A stretch of 64,000 nt of DNA from Ulva prolifera (taxonomy: Eukaryota > Chlorophyta > Ulvophyceae > Ulvales > Ulvaceae), in NCBI GenBank assembly GCA_023078555.1, contig CM041197.1, forward strand, positions 10,757,160 through 10,821,159. The letters are read 5' to 3'. The position numbers and the translations under genes were made by a program. Under the pieces are notes generated by a model. That model was given only the letters and a program-made list of their open reading frames with translations. It was not told the DNA's origin and did not search any database. Shown piece after piece: positions 38,601 to 48,008 of the stretch (position 1 is the stretch's first letter; each line of letters starts with the position of its first letter).

Positions 38601-39561
38601 GGAAACGACGGAGCTGGAGTATTCTAGCATTACTGCATGTTCCGAACAGCACTGCATCCTCAGATTTTGATGATTCGATCGTTTTCCGCATCCAACTTAC
38701 AGTGCCCACAGGTGCACCTCAGCAGCACACGCATGCTCCGTAGCCTCATACATCTGTCACAGAAACGACGGAAATGGTGTATTCTAGCATTTATGCATGT
38801 TCCGAACAGCACCGCATGCTCAGATTTTGATGATTCGATCGTTTTCCGCATCCAAATTACAGTGCCCACAGGTGCACCTCAGCAGCACACGCATGCTCCG
38901 TAGCCTCATACATCTGTCATGGAAACGAAGGAGCTGGTCTCTTCTAGCATTTATACATGTTCCGAACAGCACTGCATGCTCAGATTTTGATGATTCGATC
39001 GTTTTCCGCATCCAAATTACAGTGCCCACAGGTGCACCTCAGCAGCACACGCATGCTCCGTAGCCTCATACATCTGTCACAGAAACGACGGAAACGGTGT
39101 ATTCTAGCATTTATGCATGTTCCGAACAGCACTGCATGCTCAGATTTTGATGATTCGATCGTTTTCCGCACCCAAATTACAGTGCCCACAGGTGCACCTC
39201 AGCAGCACAAGTGCACCTCAGCAGGACGCGCACGCACCTTAGCCTCTTACATCTGTCATGGAAACGACGGAGCTGGAGTATTCTAGCATTAATGCATGTT
39301 CCGAACAGCACTGCATCCTCAGATTTTGATGATTCGATCGTTTTCCGCATCCAACTTACAGTGCCCACAGGTGCACCTCAGCAGCACACGCATGCTCCGT
39401 AGCCTCATACATCTGTCACAGAAACGACGGAAATGGTGTATTCTAGCATTTATGCATGTTCCGAACAGCACTGCATGCTCAGATTTTAATGATTCGATCG
39501 TTTTCCGCACCAAAATTACAGTGCCCACAGGTGCACCTCAGCAGCACAAGTGCACCTCATC
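17641..39561. repeat. 160/179-bp satellite array (about 22 kb)
   Basis: Roughly 130 tandem monomers of 160 bp, or 179 bp when a 19-bp-longer junction (AAGTGCACCTCATCAGGACG followed by CGCACGCACC) replaces ACGCATGCTCC. The two lengths often alternate to give 339-bp dimers, and longer blocks recur at 499 and 659 bp. Multi-kilobase duplications are visible: diagnostic variants recur at offsets of 2,674 bp (18130 to 20804), 2,816 bp (20804 to 23620), 3,155 bp (19966 to 23121) and 5,490 bp (18629 to 24119). Every monomer holds a similar open frame, but 160 and 179 are not multiples of three, so there is no continuous protein. The size resembles centromeric or heterochromatic satellites in general. 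Confidence 0.97.
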
Positions 39562-39584
39562 CGTCTACACAGGTCGTCGCTCAT
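39562..39584 (+). repeat. Left terminal inverted repeat of KDZ-like element
   Basis: 23 bp opening with CGTCTACACAGG and ending with CGCTCAT, exactly complementary to 48009-48031. Confidence 0.9.
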
Positions 39585-39625
39585 GCGTATGAGCGCCTCC
39601 GTATGAGCGGCAATATGAGCGGTAA
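39585..39625. repeat. Left subterminal ATGAGCG motifs
   Basis: GTATGAGCG occurs twice and ATATGAGCGG once, just inside the left terminus. The same heptamer is part of the terminal repeat itself and recurs at the right end. This suggests transposase-binding sites (inferred). Confidence 0.6.
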
Positions 39626-40576
39626 GTTCACCATGTTTGGGTCGAAACGCTGACCTGGAGAATGTGACATCATTGGAAGCATACCGAAATTCGGCTCGTG
39701 CGGTTGAATAGCCTTGCAATTTCATGGTCAAGGCCTGTACCTGGCCAGATTGCGTCATTTGATGAAGAGTCCGTTGCCGAAAGCATGCAGGACTGCTCTG
39801 CGCGGGGACGCTCGCGCTGACCGCTGGTAAAGGTGCTGGTGGAAGCTATCACGACGATCCCGAGGTCTGCATTAGCAACTTTGACATACGTGCAATCTGC
39901 TGATTTTATGCACCACGAGCATCGGTGATGGACCCGGCCGGTTCGCTCTTATTCAGACTGGCTTTCGACTTGAAGACCACCATTCTAGGCACATGGATTG
40001 ATCAATGATGAATGATGATGAAGGCATGATGGCCGAACAGCCTTCAGGTAACCATGGTCGGTTACCGCGGGTCTGAGAGCGGTCTGTTTCGGCTCTGGCG
40101 CTTGAATGTGAGTGTGGCGCAGAGGGTGATCGGCGATGAACCAGGAATGCAGTCTGACGAATATGGAATAATAACAAAAGAGATCACGGGAGAAGTCAAA
40201 CACTACACGCCTGTGGCCAGGCCCGCGCACAAAGCTGTACGGGTCTGTTTATCATTCGATAATGTCCTCCCATCTGGGCGCGCACAGGTTAAGCCTGCAC
40301 AGTCTACCATCTGGTGCATGTTTTGTGACAGCAGTTTGTGGTCGACGCCTCGTCCTCGTGGGCTGCATAGCAAAGACGATCACGTCGTGATCATGTGCAC
40401 CGACAGCGTCGGCGGTCTCACCGCCACCCCGTGAAGCATTACTTCCGATACGATACACAGATACATGGTGTGTTATGCGATATGCGTTGACGACTCAGAC
40501 TGTTGGTCTTGCCTGTCACCAGCGACGTGCCGATTGTGCACGACCAGGTGTAACCGGGTCTCACTTGCGTCAAATA
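39626..40576. other. 3' flank of the transposase gene inside the element
   Basis: No recognised gene. A 126-codon plus-strand frame at 40054-40434 and shorter minus frames have no domain. It probably holds the transposase 3' untranslated region. Confidence 0.4.
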
Positions 40577-41521
40577 TTACACCTCGTATCCGCGCGGCTG
40601 GGCAGTCAAATCCACCCGAAACTGGTAGTAGCTACTCAGTTTGTATCCCTGCGATCTCTCAAACTCGCGAAACCGCCTCCCTGCGACAGTTTTATCGCTC
40701 ACCGGTCGCCACTGGTCCACTCGCTCTGTCCCAAGCACTGGAAGGACTCTGACTGGTGTGGCAGTCTGACACGGTGCAGCGATCGCGCAAAACGCAATAC
40801 CTTTGTATGCATCATCACTTCTTAGTCGATCTTTCCCGAAACCATCAAGTGCGCCTCGACATTTTGTGACTGCAGCCGCTTCTGCGGCGATGTCTGTATC
40901 CTTCCGTTTGCTACCTGGACGTACCGTTTTCCGTAGCTTCGATTCTTGTCCAGCTTCCGCAATTTTCTGATTCAGGTGTCTAATGTCCGCTGGGTATTCT
41001 GCTTCCCCAATCCGCGACCACACCATGCGGTCGCATCCGTAGAATTCGGCATTTGGGTCTGCCCTCTGCAGCAGACTACTTACAGAAGATACATTTCGTC
41101 GTCTTTGTGGGCGCAGGCGGTGTAACCATCTCAGGAGGTTGACTTGAGCCGTGCGCTCCTTCGGATTCGTGTCCGAGTCTCCCACCCGCAACTCGGTGAA
41201 CCCAGACCCTGCTGCGTCCGGTCTGCATACCAGCATCGTAAGTCCTGTACATAATAGAAACACCCATTTAGTGGGTGGAAGGGAAGACTCCCCCTTTATG
41301 ACGGCGTTGAATTGTTTGCGATAGTTGATGCTGTTCTGTCTGGCCTCGAGTTCCTTGTCTGTCGTCTCTTGCACTTCGCTGTCCGTCAAGAAAAAGTTCA
41401 AGTGGCTTGGTCTGTTCATGAAAGACACCTGCAAGCTCCGAATCTCCGAGATCCATTTTCGGCCGCCTTTTTGGCCTGTGGCAGTGGCCCCGTCGCATGT
41501 GCTGATGGCTACTGCATATCT
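40577..41521 (-). CDS. Transposase exon 9 (C-terminal region)
   Basis: The acceptor GGGGTGCAG at 41522 continues in phase 0 with RYAVAISTCDG. The exon includes FTELRVGDSDTNPKERTA with QVNLLRWLHRL, and later MVWSRIGEAEYPADIRHL. It stops at 40577. Further small introns cannot be excluded, for example after SLQ|GTGTCT. The basic tail PGSKRKD may be a nuclear localisation signal. Confidence 0.55.
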   Translation of the reverse strand, partial: RYAVAISTCDGATATGQKGGRKWISEIRSLQVSFMNRPSHLNFFLTDSEVQETTDKELEARQNSINYRKQFNAVIKGESSLPPTKWVFLLCTGLTMLVCRPDAAGSGFTELRVGDSDTNPKERTAQVNLLRWLHRLRPQRRRNVSSVSSLLQRADPNAEFYGCDRMVWSRIGEAEYPADIRHLNQKIAEAGQESKLRKTVRPGSKRKDTDIAAEAAAVTKCRGALDGFGKDRLRSDDAYKGIAFCAIAAPCQTATPVRVLPVLGTERVDQWRPVSDKTVAGRRFREFERSQGYKLSSYYQFRVDLTAQPRGYEV

Positions 41522-44500
41522 CTGCACCCCATGAGGGGCTCCTGGTACCTCTCGGAACGCACCTGCCGTAGGTGGGCACTGCCTGCGTCACCGTGGTTGT
41601 AGTACGTCACATTGATGTTCGGGCTGGTCACCAAACACAGCCTCAGAAGTGTCTGCTTCAAGCCTCCCGTTGTCCGAAGATTCTCTTCGACCTGCTGCCC
41701 CAGATACTTTTCCAAGCAGTACGGCAGTGACAGTAGCTCGGGCAACTCCAGTACCTGTTGTGCCGTATCGACGACAACCCCGTTTGTGATCGCAGTCTCT
41801 AGCCCAGCCCGCACCGGGGCACTCACCTCGCCCTCCTGAAGGCGCCTGATCGCTTCCATCCGAATGCTGTGACACCGCGCTTGTTGCCGTCCAGCCCCTT
41901 CGAGCCCGGCCGCCTCCGTTATAGCGGCGCACGGGCTCCCACGCAATTGTCTTGGTGTCCCTCTCTGTGCCTCTGCCATTGCCAGGAGTACCTGCATGTG
42001 TAAGTGCGCGTCTCACAGTCAACCATCCCTGTGGTCAACGTCTTTCACACAGTCTTGGCTAAAAACCGGCCGGGGTAGGGGAGGCGGGGTGGGGGGAACT
42101 ACAAGGTAAAATAATCTGGTACGGAACGTGCTGCCGTTCCCGGTTCGGTGGACCGCTGCGACGTGGTCCAGTTGAATGTGTCGGACTATCGGCGCCGATT
42201 CTCTCTTCTGCATTGACCTTGGGGGATCTTTGTCTATGATCCTTTGCCGTGTTCCCTGTGCCGGGTCCTCTCTGTTGTGCAGCTCGGTCACAATGGAGGT
42301 GGCTGTGATTCTCCCAAACAATAAAGCACCCAATCCCGGGTTCATGTAGGCCTCGTGTACAAGCGATTGCCATCTACTGGCATGTATGGCATGCATTTCG
42401 CGCCAGGTTTGCGGTGCCATGTTTGTCATCCTCACTATTTTCTTCTGGTCTTTGTGTACAGTTTCGTATATGTTCGTGTTGTGCTCCTGCACATGTGAAC
42501 TGGTCACGAGCGTCATGAATGTTACCTCCACCATAGCTCATCCCGACTGACGCTGGGGGGTGTTGTGTCTGAAATCCCCTCGGCCTTGCCAGGGCTGTTG
42601 CGGTTCCGCTGCCGCAGTATAGCATGCCAGAGTACTGATCGTTGTGGATTGCAGGGCAGGCACATGATTTTGTGTTCGCACCTGTAATCCGCCATGTGTC
42701 ATCATTTTTTCTGTTGCGTGTGAAACGACCAGATGCGTCTTCAGTACCCTTGCTTGTGTCAACGCTTCACTGCTGTCATGAAGTTGTTCCAAAAACTTGC
42801 GCATGATAGGGAGGAACACATGTCCGATGTGATCTTGAAGGCCATCTGCTTCCTGTTCAGTCCAGCCCACGTACGAAAGGTTGTCTCTCAAGAGCAAAGC
42901 CCCCAACGCTGTGAGTCTGCATTCTATCCGACCTGAACTTCCTCCATCATGCCCATAAAATATGTAGGGTGGCATTGCAGAGCTCATGGGCCACTATGGG
43001 GCTGGAGCCGGAGAGTTCTTACCGTGCCAGTGCCAGTGGAGCCGCCGTGTGTGCCGCGCCCGGCAGTCCGTCAACAACGTACGTTAACACAGCCTGAACA
43101 CGATTCATTTCGGCACCTTGGAGCTTGCCGCCTCCCACTGTGTCGCTTGGTCCCACTAAGCCCCCCTTGAAGGCCAGGGGAAGGGAAGCAAAGGGTGGGA
43201 CCACAAAGACGGCTACTTCGTCAAACAAATAATTAAGGCGATCGGTGAGCTCTGCTTTTGTGATTTTTCTCCTTAACTCCTTTCCAAGCCCGGCCAGTAG
43301 GGATATTATGCTCTGCACTTGTGAGAAATAGTCATTTTACACAAGCTTACGGATTTGACTGAGTGGGACAATTGTAGCGGTGTGGCGCGACCCCCACCAT
43401 GCCACGGGAGCATGATACAACATAGCATGCAACATACTTTCAGTTGATCCAGCCCGAATCGCTTCATCACGCCTAGTGTCCAGTGATGCAGGTGGTCCAC
43501 CCCCCACAACTCTGGGAGGGCGCCCCACTCAAACTGCGAGTCCCAGAATATGCTCTGTAGTGCTGGGCTAGAGGCTTTTATGCCTGCACAACACGAGTGG
43601 TCAAGACTCAGACGTGGCACGCTTCATAAGGTCCAGTTTGATCTGTCGCCGTATCCTTCGTTACTCGTTTTGTGGAACCCTTTGCTATGCCACAATTACA
43701 GATTTGTAGGCTTCCTGTGCCGGGACTTGCCTTGTCTTTTCATCTCTGCCTTTGACCCTGACTCTCGTATTGCTTCTGCTTCTCTGGGACTCCGGTGTTT
43801 GCGGTCTTCTGGGGAAAGCTCATGTGCTGCGAGGTCAAATTTGCATGTAGAGGTGTGGCATAGCAAACAGGCGGCATCTGTGCCTCCATTGACGCTGTCA
43901 AGCCTAAACGCGAATCGCTGCATCAGCCCCATTGTAGCTGCAGCCTCTACGGTGTCCATAATCAATGTACCCACCATTACGTCGCAATGGGCTGTCAGGT
44001 AGGGACCTCTTGAATCAAACGCCGGCTCGACACTGCTGTGGCGTAACAATTCTTCTCTATCCTTGTGAAATTTCACCCATACCTGCACCAGATCAGGCAC
44101 GCATGGTTGTAACATGCTGAGTGCATATGCCGTCCGGATACCATTCCCCTTCTTGGATCTGGACCATTCGTCATCCCGGACCAACATTGGCGGGGGTAGC
44201 GCACTCCGCATTCTGGCTGCGTAGCCGTCCCTATATCTCTGAGCATCTCCTTCCACATCGCTGCGGTGGTGGCACTTATAGCGGCGTCGATGTCTGCCAC
44301 GCGTACATGCTCTTGGCCTTTTGGCCTCTGTGCAAGTACCCATTCCTTCACATTTGGGACCATGCACAGTAGTTGTATCGCATTCTGACGCAGACTGGCA
44401 TCTACATTCATCGGTGCCACAAATATAGGGTACAGCTCACTGCAGCAGCACGCATTGGCTTATCTAGATCTGTCTCTATATGCTGCAGTCCCAGGCTACT

Positions 44501-45730
44501 GTTGACTCTGCCGGATAGGGTGTGGTCGATCATGCAGCACAGGCTTGTCAAACCACTGTCCTTTTAAGAGAGGTCACCTTTTGGCAATTGGGCTGATCAG
44601 GGTCTTGTCAAAGAATATTGCCACTGCGAAAATGGGCCTTGTGGACTCTGCTAACCCTAGTCCGCCCTGCATCCGGGCATGAATCCGAGCCTGCACGTCG
44701 CCCCACCATCAGCTGTTTGTGGTGCATGACTGTAACTCATACAAAGTCGCCCTGCCTTCTACGAGGGGAGCGGAACCTGCTTCGCTTGGCGTACAGCCGA
44801 GCCGTGCATGAAACTCACGACTCTGCCTGCCATGTCAGCGTCGAGGGAGCCCTCAGAGGTACTGACTGGATCCATGCGTATGTTGCAGTTCTCGATGACA
44901 GGATTCTGAAGCGAGCAGCTCAACACTTCAGCGATTGGCCTGATGAACAATGGGACCGGGGCCAATTGCCTGAGTAATGCGTGATCTGATACAATAGGTA
45001 CTTCCCTGGCTGTCATCTTGCATCGGTACTTGTCTGCTTTGTCATCCAGGTATTTATTCAGTGCTTCAACTGTATGGATCGTGGGCCGTCTCTCGTGCTC
45101 AGGTCGGGATGTCTGCCTTCTCAGCACTTCCAGCAGGCGCACCCCCATGAAGTAATTCCTTTGCTGTACTGCTGTAAGGTCTTTGAGCATCCATGCAATG
45201 ATATCATTCGCTATCAACATATTCTCGACGTATGCAGGTACAGATGCACCTGATGGTTGCTCTCCATCACTGTCGGGTTCGGAGTTGTCCTCACTCGTAG
45301 CGTCTGGAAGAGTAAAGGTTGGCCAACCTGTGTCTGCTGTCTCCGTATTGCACTCAGGCTTGCACTCCGTTTCACATTCTGGTTCACCGAGATCCTGTCC
45401 GTAGAGACCCTTGTTGGTGCCTGGCTGGGCTGGGGCGAGGTGGGGCTTGGTGGTGTGATTGTATTCTGCTGGATCATGGGCTGTTTCTGCTTGAGGACCG
45501 CTGGGGAGTATCATAGACTCTGCAGATCTGGTAGCCAGTCTGTTGGTAATGCTTGCAGCGGCCTGATTGTTTGTCAATTTTGTAAGTACCCGTTCATTGT
45601 ATGACCGGTCTGCTGTGGTCCGCTTCGTGATGAAACCCCTGCAATGCCTTCTGTGTGCTGCTAGCGCGCCTCTACATGGCGCCCCCACTATAGCCATCCC
45701 GCACGTGTCACATACAATAGCTGGCTGCAT
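40577..45730 (-). CDS. KDZ/Plavaka-like transposase gene, at least nine exons, one frame break
   Basis: The gene reads on the minus strand. It starts with ATG at 45730 and a C2HC finger (CDTCGM, then HRRHC). A linker follows, then a micro-exon with FFDKTLISPI. Next comes VAPMNVDASLRQNAIQLL, and then MDTVEAA upstream of a CLLCH cysteine pair. VDHLHHWTLGVMKRF and a C-terminal region follow. DKT, the D-x-V-E plus cysteine pair, and D-x-L-H-x4-L-G-x-x-K resemble, from memory of the families, Plavaka/KDZ-type RNase-H-fold transposases. A Tnp2-like enzyme is the alternative. Splice phases agree at seven junctions: 44578/44439, 43731/43583 (GC donor), 43438/43312, 43023/42982, 42682/42486, 42103/41991 and 41563/41521. 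The first junction is unresolved, and the frame changes near 44250. The product would be roughly 1,350-1,400 residues. Confidence 0.65.
41563..41991 (-). CDS. Transposase exon 8
   Basis: The acceptor ACACATGCAG at 41992 is followed by VLLAMAEAQRGTPRQL, then EAIRRLQEGEVSAPVRAGLE and LSLPYCLEKYLGQQVEEN. The donor CGGCAG|GTGCGT is at 41562. The exon is 429 nt, phase 0 at both ends. Confidence 0.6.
42103..42486 (-). CDS. Transposase exon 7
   Basis: The acceptor CATGTGCAG at 42487 leads into EHNTNIYETVHKDQKKI, then WREMHAIHASRWQSLVHEAY. It ends at RTRLFYL before CTT|GTAGTT. Phases at both ends are 0 and agree with the neighbours. Confidence 0.6.
42682..42982 (-). CDS. Transposase exon 6
   Basis: It encodes SAMPPYIFYGHDGGSSGR, then LRDNLSYVGWTEQEAD and GLQDHIGHVFLPIMRK, ending at MMTHGGLQ. 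The donor ACAG|GTGCGA is in phase 0. If unspliced, the frame meets a TGA at 42540-42538. The predicted intron (42681-42487) removes it. Confidence 0.6.
43023..43312 (-). CDS. Transposase exon 5
   Basis: The acceptor AAGTGCAG at 43313 continues in phase 0 with SIISLLAGLGKELRRKI and a loop-rich segment ending PLALAR. The donor GCACG|GTAAGA is in phase 2. The next exon in phase starts only 40 bp away, so the intron would be very short. Confidence 0.55.
43438..43583 (-). CDS. Transposase exon 4 (D-x-L-H motif)
   Basis: The acceptor TGTTGTGCAG at 43584 opens an exon encoding IFWDSQFEWGALPELWG followed by VDHLHHWTLGVMKRFG. The aspartate-histidine motif with L-G-x-x-K is a hallmark of the core in this transposase group. 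The donor AAA|GTATGT at 43437 is in phase 0. Confidence 0.65.
43731..44439 (-). CDS. Transposase exon 3 (core, with internal frame break)
   Basis: The acceptor GCTGCTGCAG lies at 44440. The first frame runs ELYPIFVAPMNVDASL, QNAIQLLCMVPNVKEW and AAMWKEMLRDIG. From about 44250 the sense continues one frame over: DGYAARMRSALPPPM, VQVWVKFHKDREELL, DVMVGTLIMDTVEAA and CLLCHTSTCKFD. A one-base loss, a two-base gain or an unrecognised small intron would explain it. A 26-bp GT...AG stretch there fits the phase but is unusually short. The exon ends at CAAG|GCAAGT, a consensus GC donor in phase 1. Confidence 0.6.
44578..44623 (-). CDS. Transposase micro-exon 2 (DKT motif)
   Basis: A 46-nt exon between TTTTCGCAG and AAAAG|GTGACC encodes AIFFDKTLISPIAK. 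The D-K-T signature followed by a turn matches the segment preceding the catalytic core in Plavaka-type enzymes. Its 3' phase (2) matches exon 3. Confidence 0.55.
44759..45730 (-). CDS. Transposase exon 1 (zinc finger and linker)
   Basis: The frame is open for 323 codons to a stop at 44759. Residues 7-30 carry C-x2-C, then a histidine-rich end HRRHC, as in the N-terminal finger of Plavaka-like proteins. An acidic low-complexity linker follows (EPECETECKPECNTE). Near the end lies PIAEVLSCSLQNPVIENCNI. The donor is not fixed. GTGAGT after 44803 and AAGCAG|GTTCCG after 44777 are in phase 0, while the next exon needs phase 1, so an extra small exon or a weaker donor is likely. Confidence 0.6.
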   Translation of the reverse strand: MQPAIVCDTCGMAIVGAPCRGALAAHRRHCRGFITKRTTADRSYNERVLTKLTNNQAAASITNRLATRSAESMILPSGPQAETAHDPAEYNHTTKPHLAPAQPGTNKGLYGQDLGEPECETECKPECNTETADTGWPTFTLPDATSEDNSEPDSDGEQPSGASVPAYVENMLIANDIIAWMLKDLTAVQQRNYFMGVRLLEVLRRQTSRPEHERRPTIHTVEALNKYLDDKADKYRCKMTAREVPIVSDHALLRQLAPVPLFIRPIAEVLSCSLQNPVIENCNIRMDPVSTSEGSLDADMAGRVVSFMHGSAVRQAKQVPLPS

Positions 45731-47006
45731 TCATCCAAATTTGAAACAGCAGCGGGGCGGATCGCTAGCGCACGGACTGGTAGATTACTCGTGCGGCCTT
45801 TTCACATCTGCAGTCCGGTCGGTAACTCTTCCAACTGAGTACTCGCCGGAGGGGGTGTCACGAGGCGTCTGTAATCAACGTCGTGAATATGTACAGATGC
45901 TGTGCTTCTTATCGCCCGTCGTAAACCGTCCTGCACGTTGAATCCGACGGGGACGGTTGGTCTCCCCGTTTGATTCGAGCAGGCGCGTGTTGCGTGGTCG
46001 ATCGGGCTGACGAGGGGGTGTCGCTGTACACGTAGGATGAGGTCTGACACGGATCTGACATCACCCATAGCACAGGCGGCAAAAAGTACAAGTGACGTCT
46101 GACGGCCTTGTGGTGAACACCGCCCCACAGAAGAAGAAGTAAACGAGCGTGAATTTCCAAAGAAAACTCCAAAACCAACATGATATGCCGAGACGGACTT
46201 TAGCAGAGATGTGATGGGTACCCAGGAGAACGCACACGCGACACCGGTGGCCATGGCTACACGGGCCGCGAGTGCCCCGTTGTCACAAAACGAGTCAACG
46301 GAAGGCTCCGCCTAACGCAGCCATGACGAAATCAGATCAGTACATGTCAGCTTCCAAACCGCATCCTCATGGACAATCTTATTATGCCACTTCGTCGGTT
46401 GTGTGCGCTCCGGAAGATAAGAATTGCGCCCTTTTTGATCGTTAACGCTGCTGCACCGCAGTGCAGAGGTACCATCGCTGCAGAGGACATATGTCTTCAC
46501 AAGTACGTTTCTACTCGACAGATGGATAAAGTGTGGGTGATTGTCATACCGTCCTCTTAGCACCGTTCATTATGACGAGAAAGGGGTACCTGGTGCGCCA
46601 TAGAGCGCCCCCCGCCTTGCATATAGCGTCCATCACATGGCATTTAAATGGCTGCGATTATGTCATGATAATCCATCAGTGCCAGATCGCGTTGTCAGGT
46701 GTCGTCGGTAGCATCGTGGCGTAACAACGCAGGCAACTGTTGGTTGTCAAACGGCGAAAGCACGAACCTGCGGACGAAGCAGACTAATCCAATGCAGGTG
46801 ATTATTTACAAAAGAGATGCAGGTGATTGACTTTTGACAGTTACGAGAAACCGCCACTGACGATCAAGAGGCAGAGACGACACATCTCAGCGCAAATGGA
46901 TGGGAGAGACACAGAACACAATTTTGACCGATGATCAGTAAGGTAGTATGTTTCCTACTCGTATGCATTCAGGCCTCGGTCCAGTAACACCGGCTGTGCA
47001 GATCGT
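45731..47006. other. Region between transposase gene and right arm, no clear gene
   Basis: This holds the presumed transposase promoter. A 150-codon minus frame at 45802-46254 lies just upstream of exon 1 and could be an upstream exon, but it shows no domain. Plus frames of about 63 codons (46369-46560, 46533-46724) are unremarkable. Confidence 0.4.
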
Positions 47007-47390
47007 TTGTTTGTTCAGGCATCGACGGTTGACCAGGTCGCCCAGCTACTTGTGCAGGTCAGTTCATACATGGTTCGGCGTTTGGCATCGAGAGACCTGA
47101 GTATGACCTGTTTGTCCCATCAGCTACGACAATGCGACAGCGTGCGTCGAGTCATTGACACATCAGGTACGTGTACAATTGTCAATTGCAACTGCTACAA
47201 CGCTGTATGGGTTGACAAGGAACAATGCATACAGGTTACTTTCTTCAAGGGGGCTGCAGCCTGCCCGAACAGCTTCAGACGAGCTCGAAACAGCAATTGC
47301 ACGGACTCGGAGCCATGGCAGGTAGGAGCCTCACAGCCTTGCACGCTTGCGGCACAGCCCAGGCGGAAGCCGCTTGGGCTGTGCCGATGA
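47007..47390 (+). CDS. Unrecognised 127-codon frame in right arm
   Basis: The frame follows a TTTGTTTGTTCAG acceptor-like site. It contains a cysteine-containing stretch (TCTIVNCNCYNAVWVDKEQC) before running into the 60-bp hairpin repeat. It might be an accessory gene exon of the element or a chance frame. No family was recognised. Confidence 0.2.
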   Translation: MFVQASTVDQVAQLLVQVSSYMVRRLASRDLSMTCLSHQLRQCDSVRRVIDTSGTCTIVNCNCYNAVWVDKEQCIQVTFFKGAAACPNSFRRARNSNCTDSEPWQVGASQPCTLAAQPRRKPLGLCR

Positions 47391-47567
47391 CGCATATGCA
47401 TGCACCACCAGTGACAGCCCAGGCGGAAGCCGCTTGGGCTGTGCCGATGACGCATATGCATGCACCACTAGTGACAGCCCAGGCGGAAGCCGCTTGGGCT
47501 GTGCCGATGACGCATATGCATGCACCACTAGTGACAGCCCAGGCGGAAGCCGCTTGGGCTGTGCCAC
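47353..47567. repeat. 60-bp hairpin repeat, four copies
   Basis: Four head-to-tail copies lie at exactly 60-bp spacing (47353, 47413, 47473, 47533), the last cut short. Each contains an inverted repeat with arms CACAGCCCAGGCGG and CCGCTTGGGCTGTG around AAG, one mismatch, joined by ATGACGCATATGCATGCACC. Because 60 is divisible by three, frames stay open on both strands. Confidence 0.92.
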
Positions 47568-47894
47568 ATGAGGGGCTGACCACCTCCAATGCAGCTCGTA
47601 CAGACGCAGCTCGCGTGCGGCGGGTGCAGTGAGCAGGGCCACGCAGAGGGGGGGTGTGCCATGCGCCTGCAGCAAGGCCACGAGTGGCTTTGCTGTTGGG
47701 CATGGCATACAGCCTGTTCTGGGTGGACTGCTGGCCACCAAGCTGCAGCCTGCAGTCATGTACATGACGGTGCATACCCCCCACAATCAGGGGTACTGCC
47801 CGGGCAAGCACACTTACACAAATGCACATGGTGCTATTCAAACTCGCACTGCTGGTGCCGAAAATACAAAAGTTGTACATCTCGTGAAAAACAA
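47568..47894. other. Right arm of KDZ-like element, no gene
   Basis: Only repeat-derived or short frames are present. Nothing recognised. Confidence 0.4.
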
Positions 47895-48008
47895 ACTCGC
47901 TCATATCGAAAATTTTCCGCTCATATATATGCGGAAAATGGGGGGGTAAATAAGAGCCTGCGTAAGCGACCGTGCATGAGCGTGGACGCTTGTAAATATG
48001 AGTGGCAT
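47895..48008. repeat. Right subterminal CGCTCAT motifs
   Basis: CTCGCTCATAT, CCGCTCATATA, GCATGAGCG and ATATGAGTGG lie within 115 bp of the right end, mirroring the left subterminal cluster. A short inverted repeat, TTTTCCGC...GCGGAAAA, is also present near 47912-47938. Confidence 0.6.

Noticed and set aside
17641-39561. Dozens of 63-109-codon open frames on both strands in the satellite
   Set aside because: They are the same few translations repeated per monomer. Monomer lengths of 160 and 179 are not multiples of three, so no continuous protein exists, and they occur equally on both strands.
40054-40434. 126-codon plus frame in the transposase 3' flank
   Set aside because: No recognisable domain. 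Overlaps minus-strand frames of similar length.
45802-46254. 150-codon minus frame upstream of transposase exon 1
   Set aside because: No domain and no clear splice link to exon 1. Kept only as a note in the region entry.
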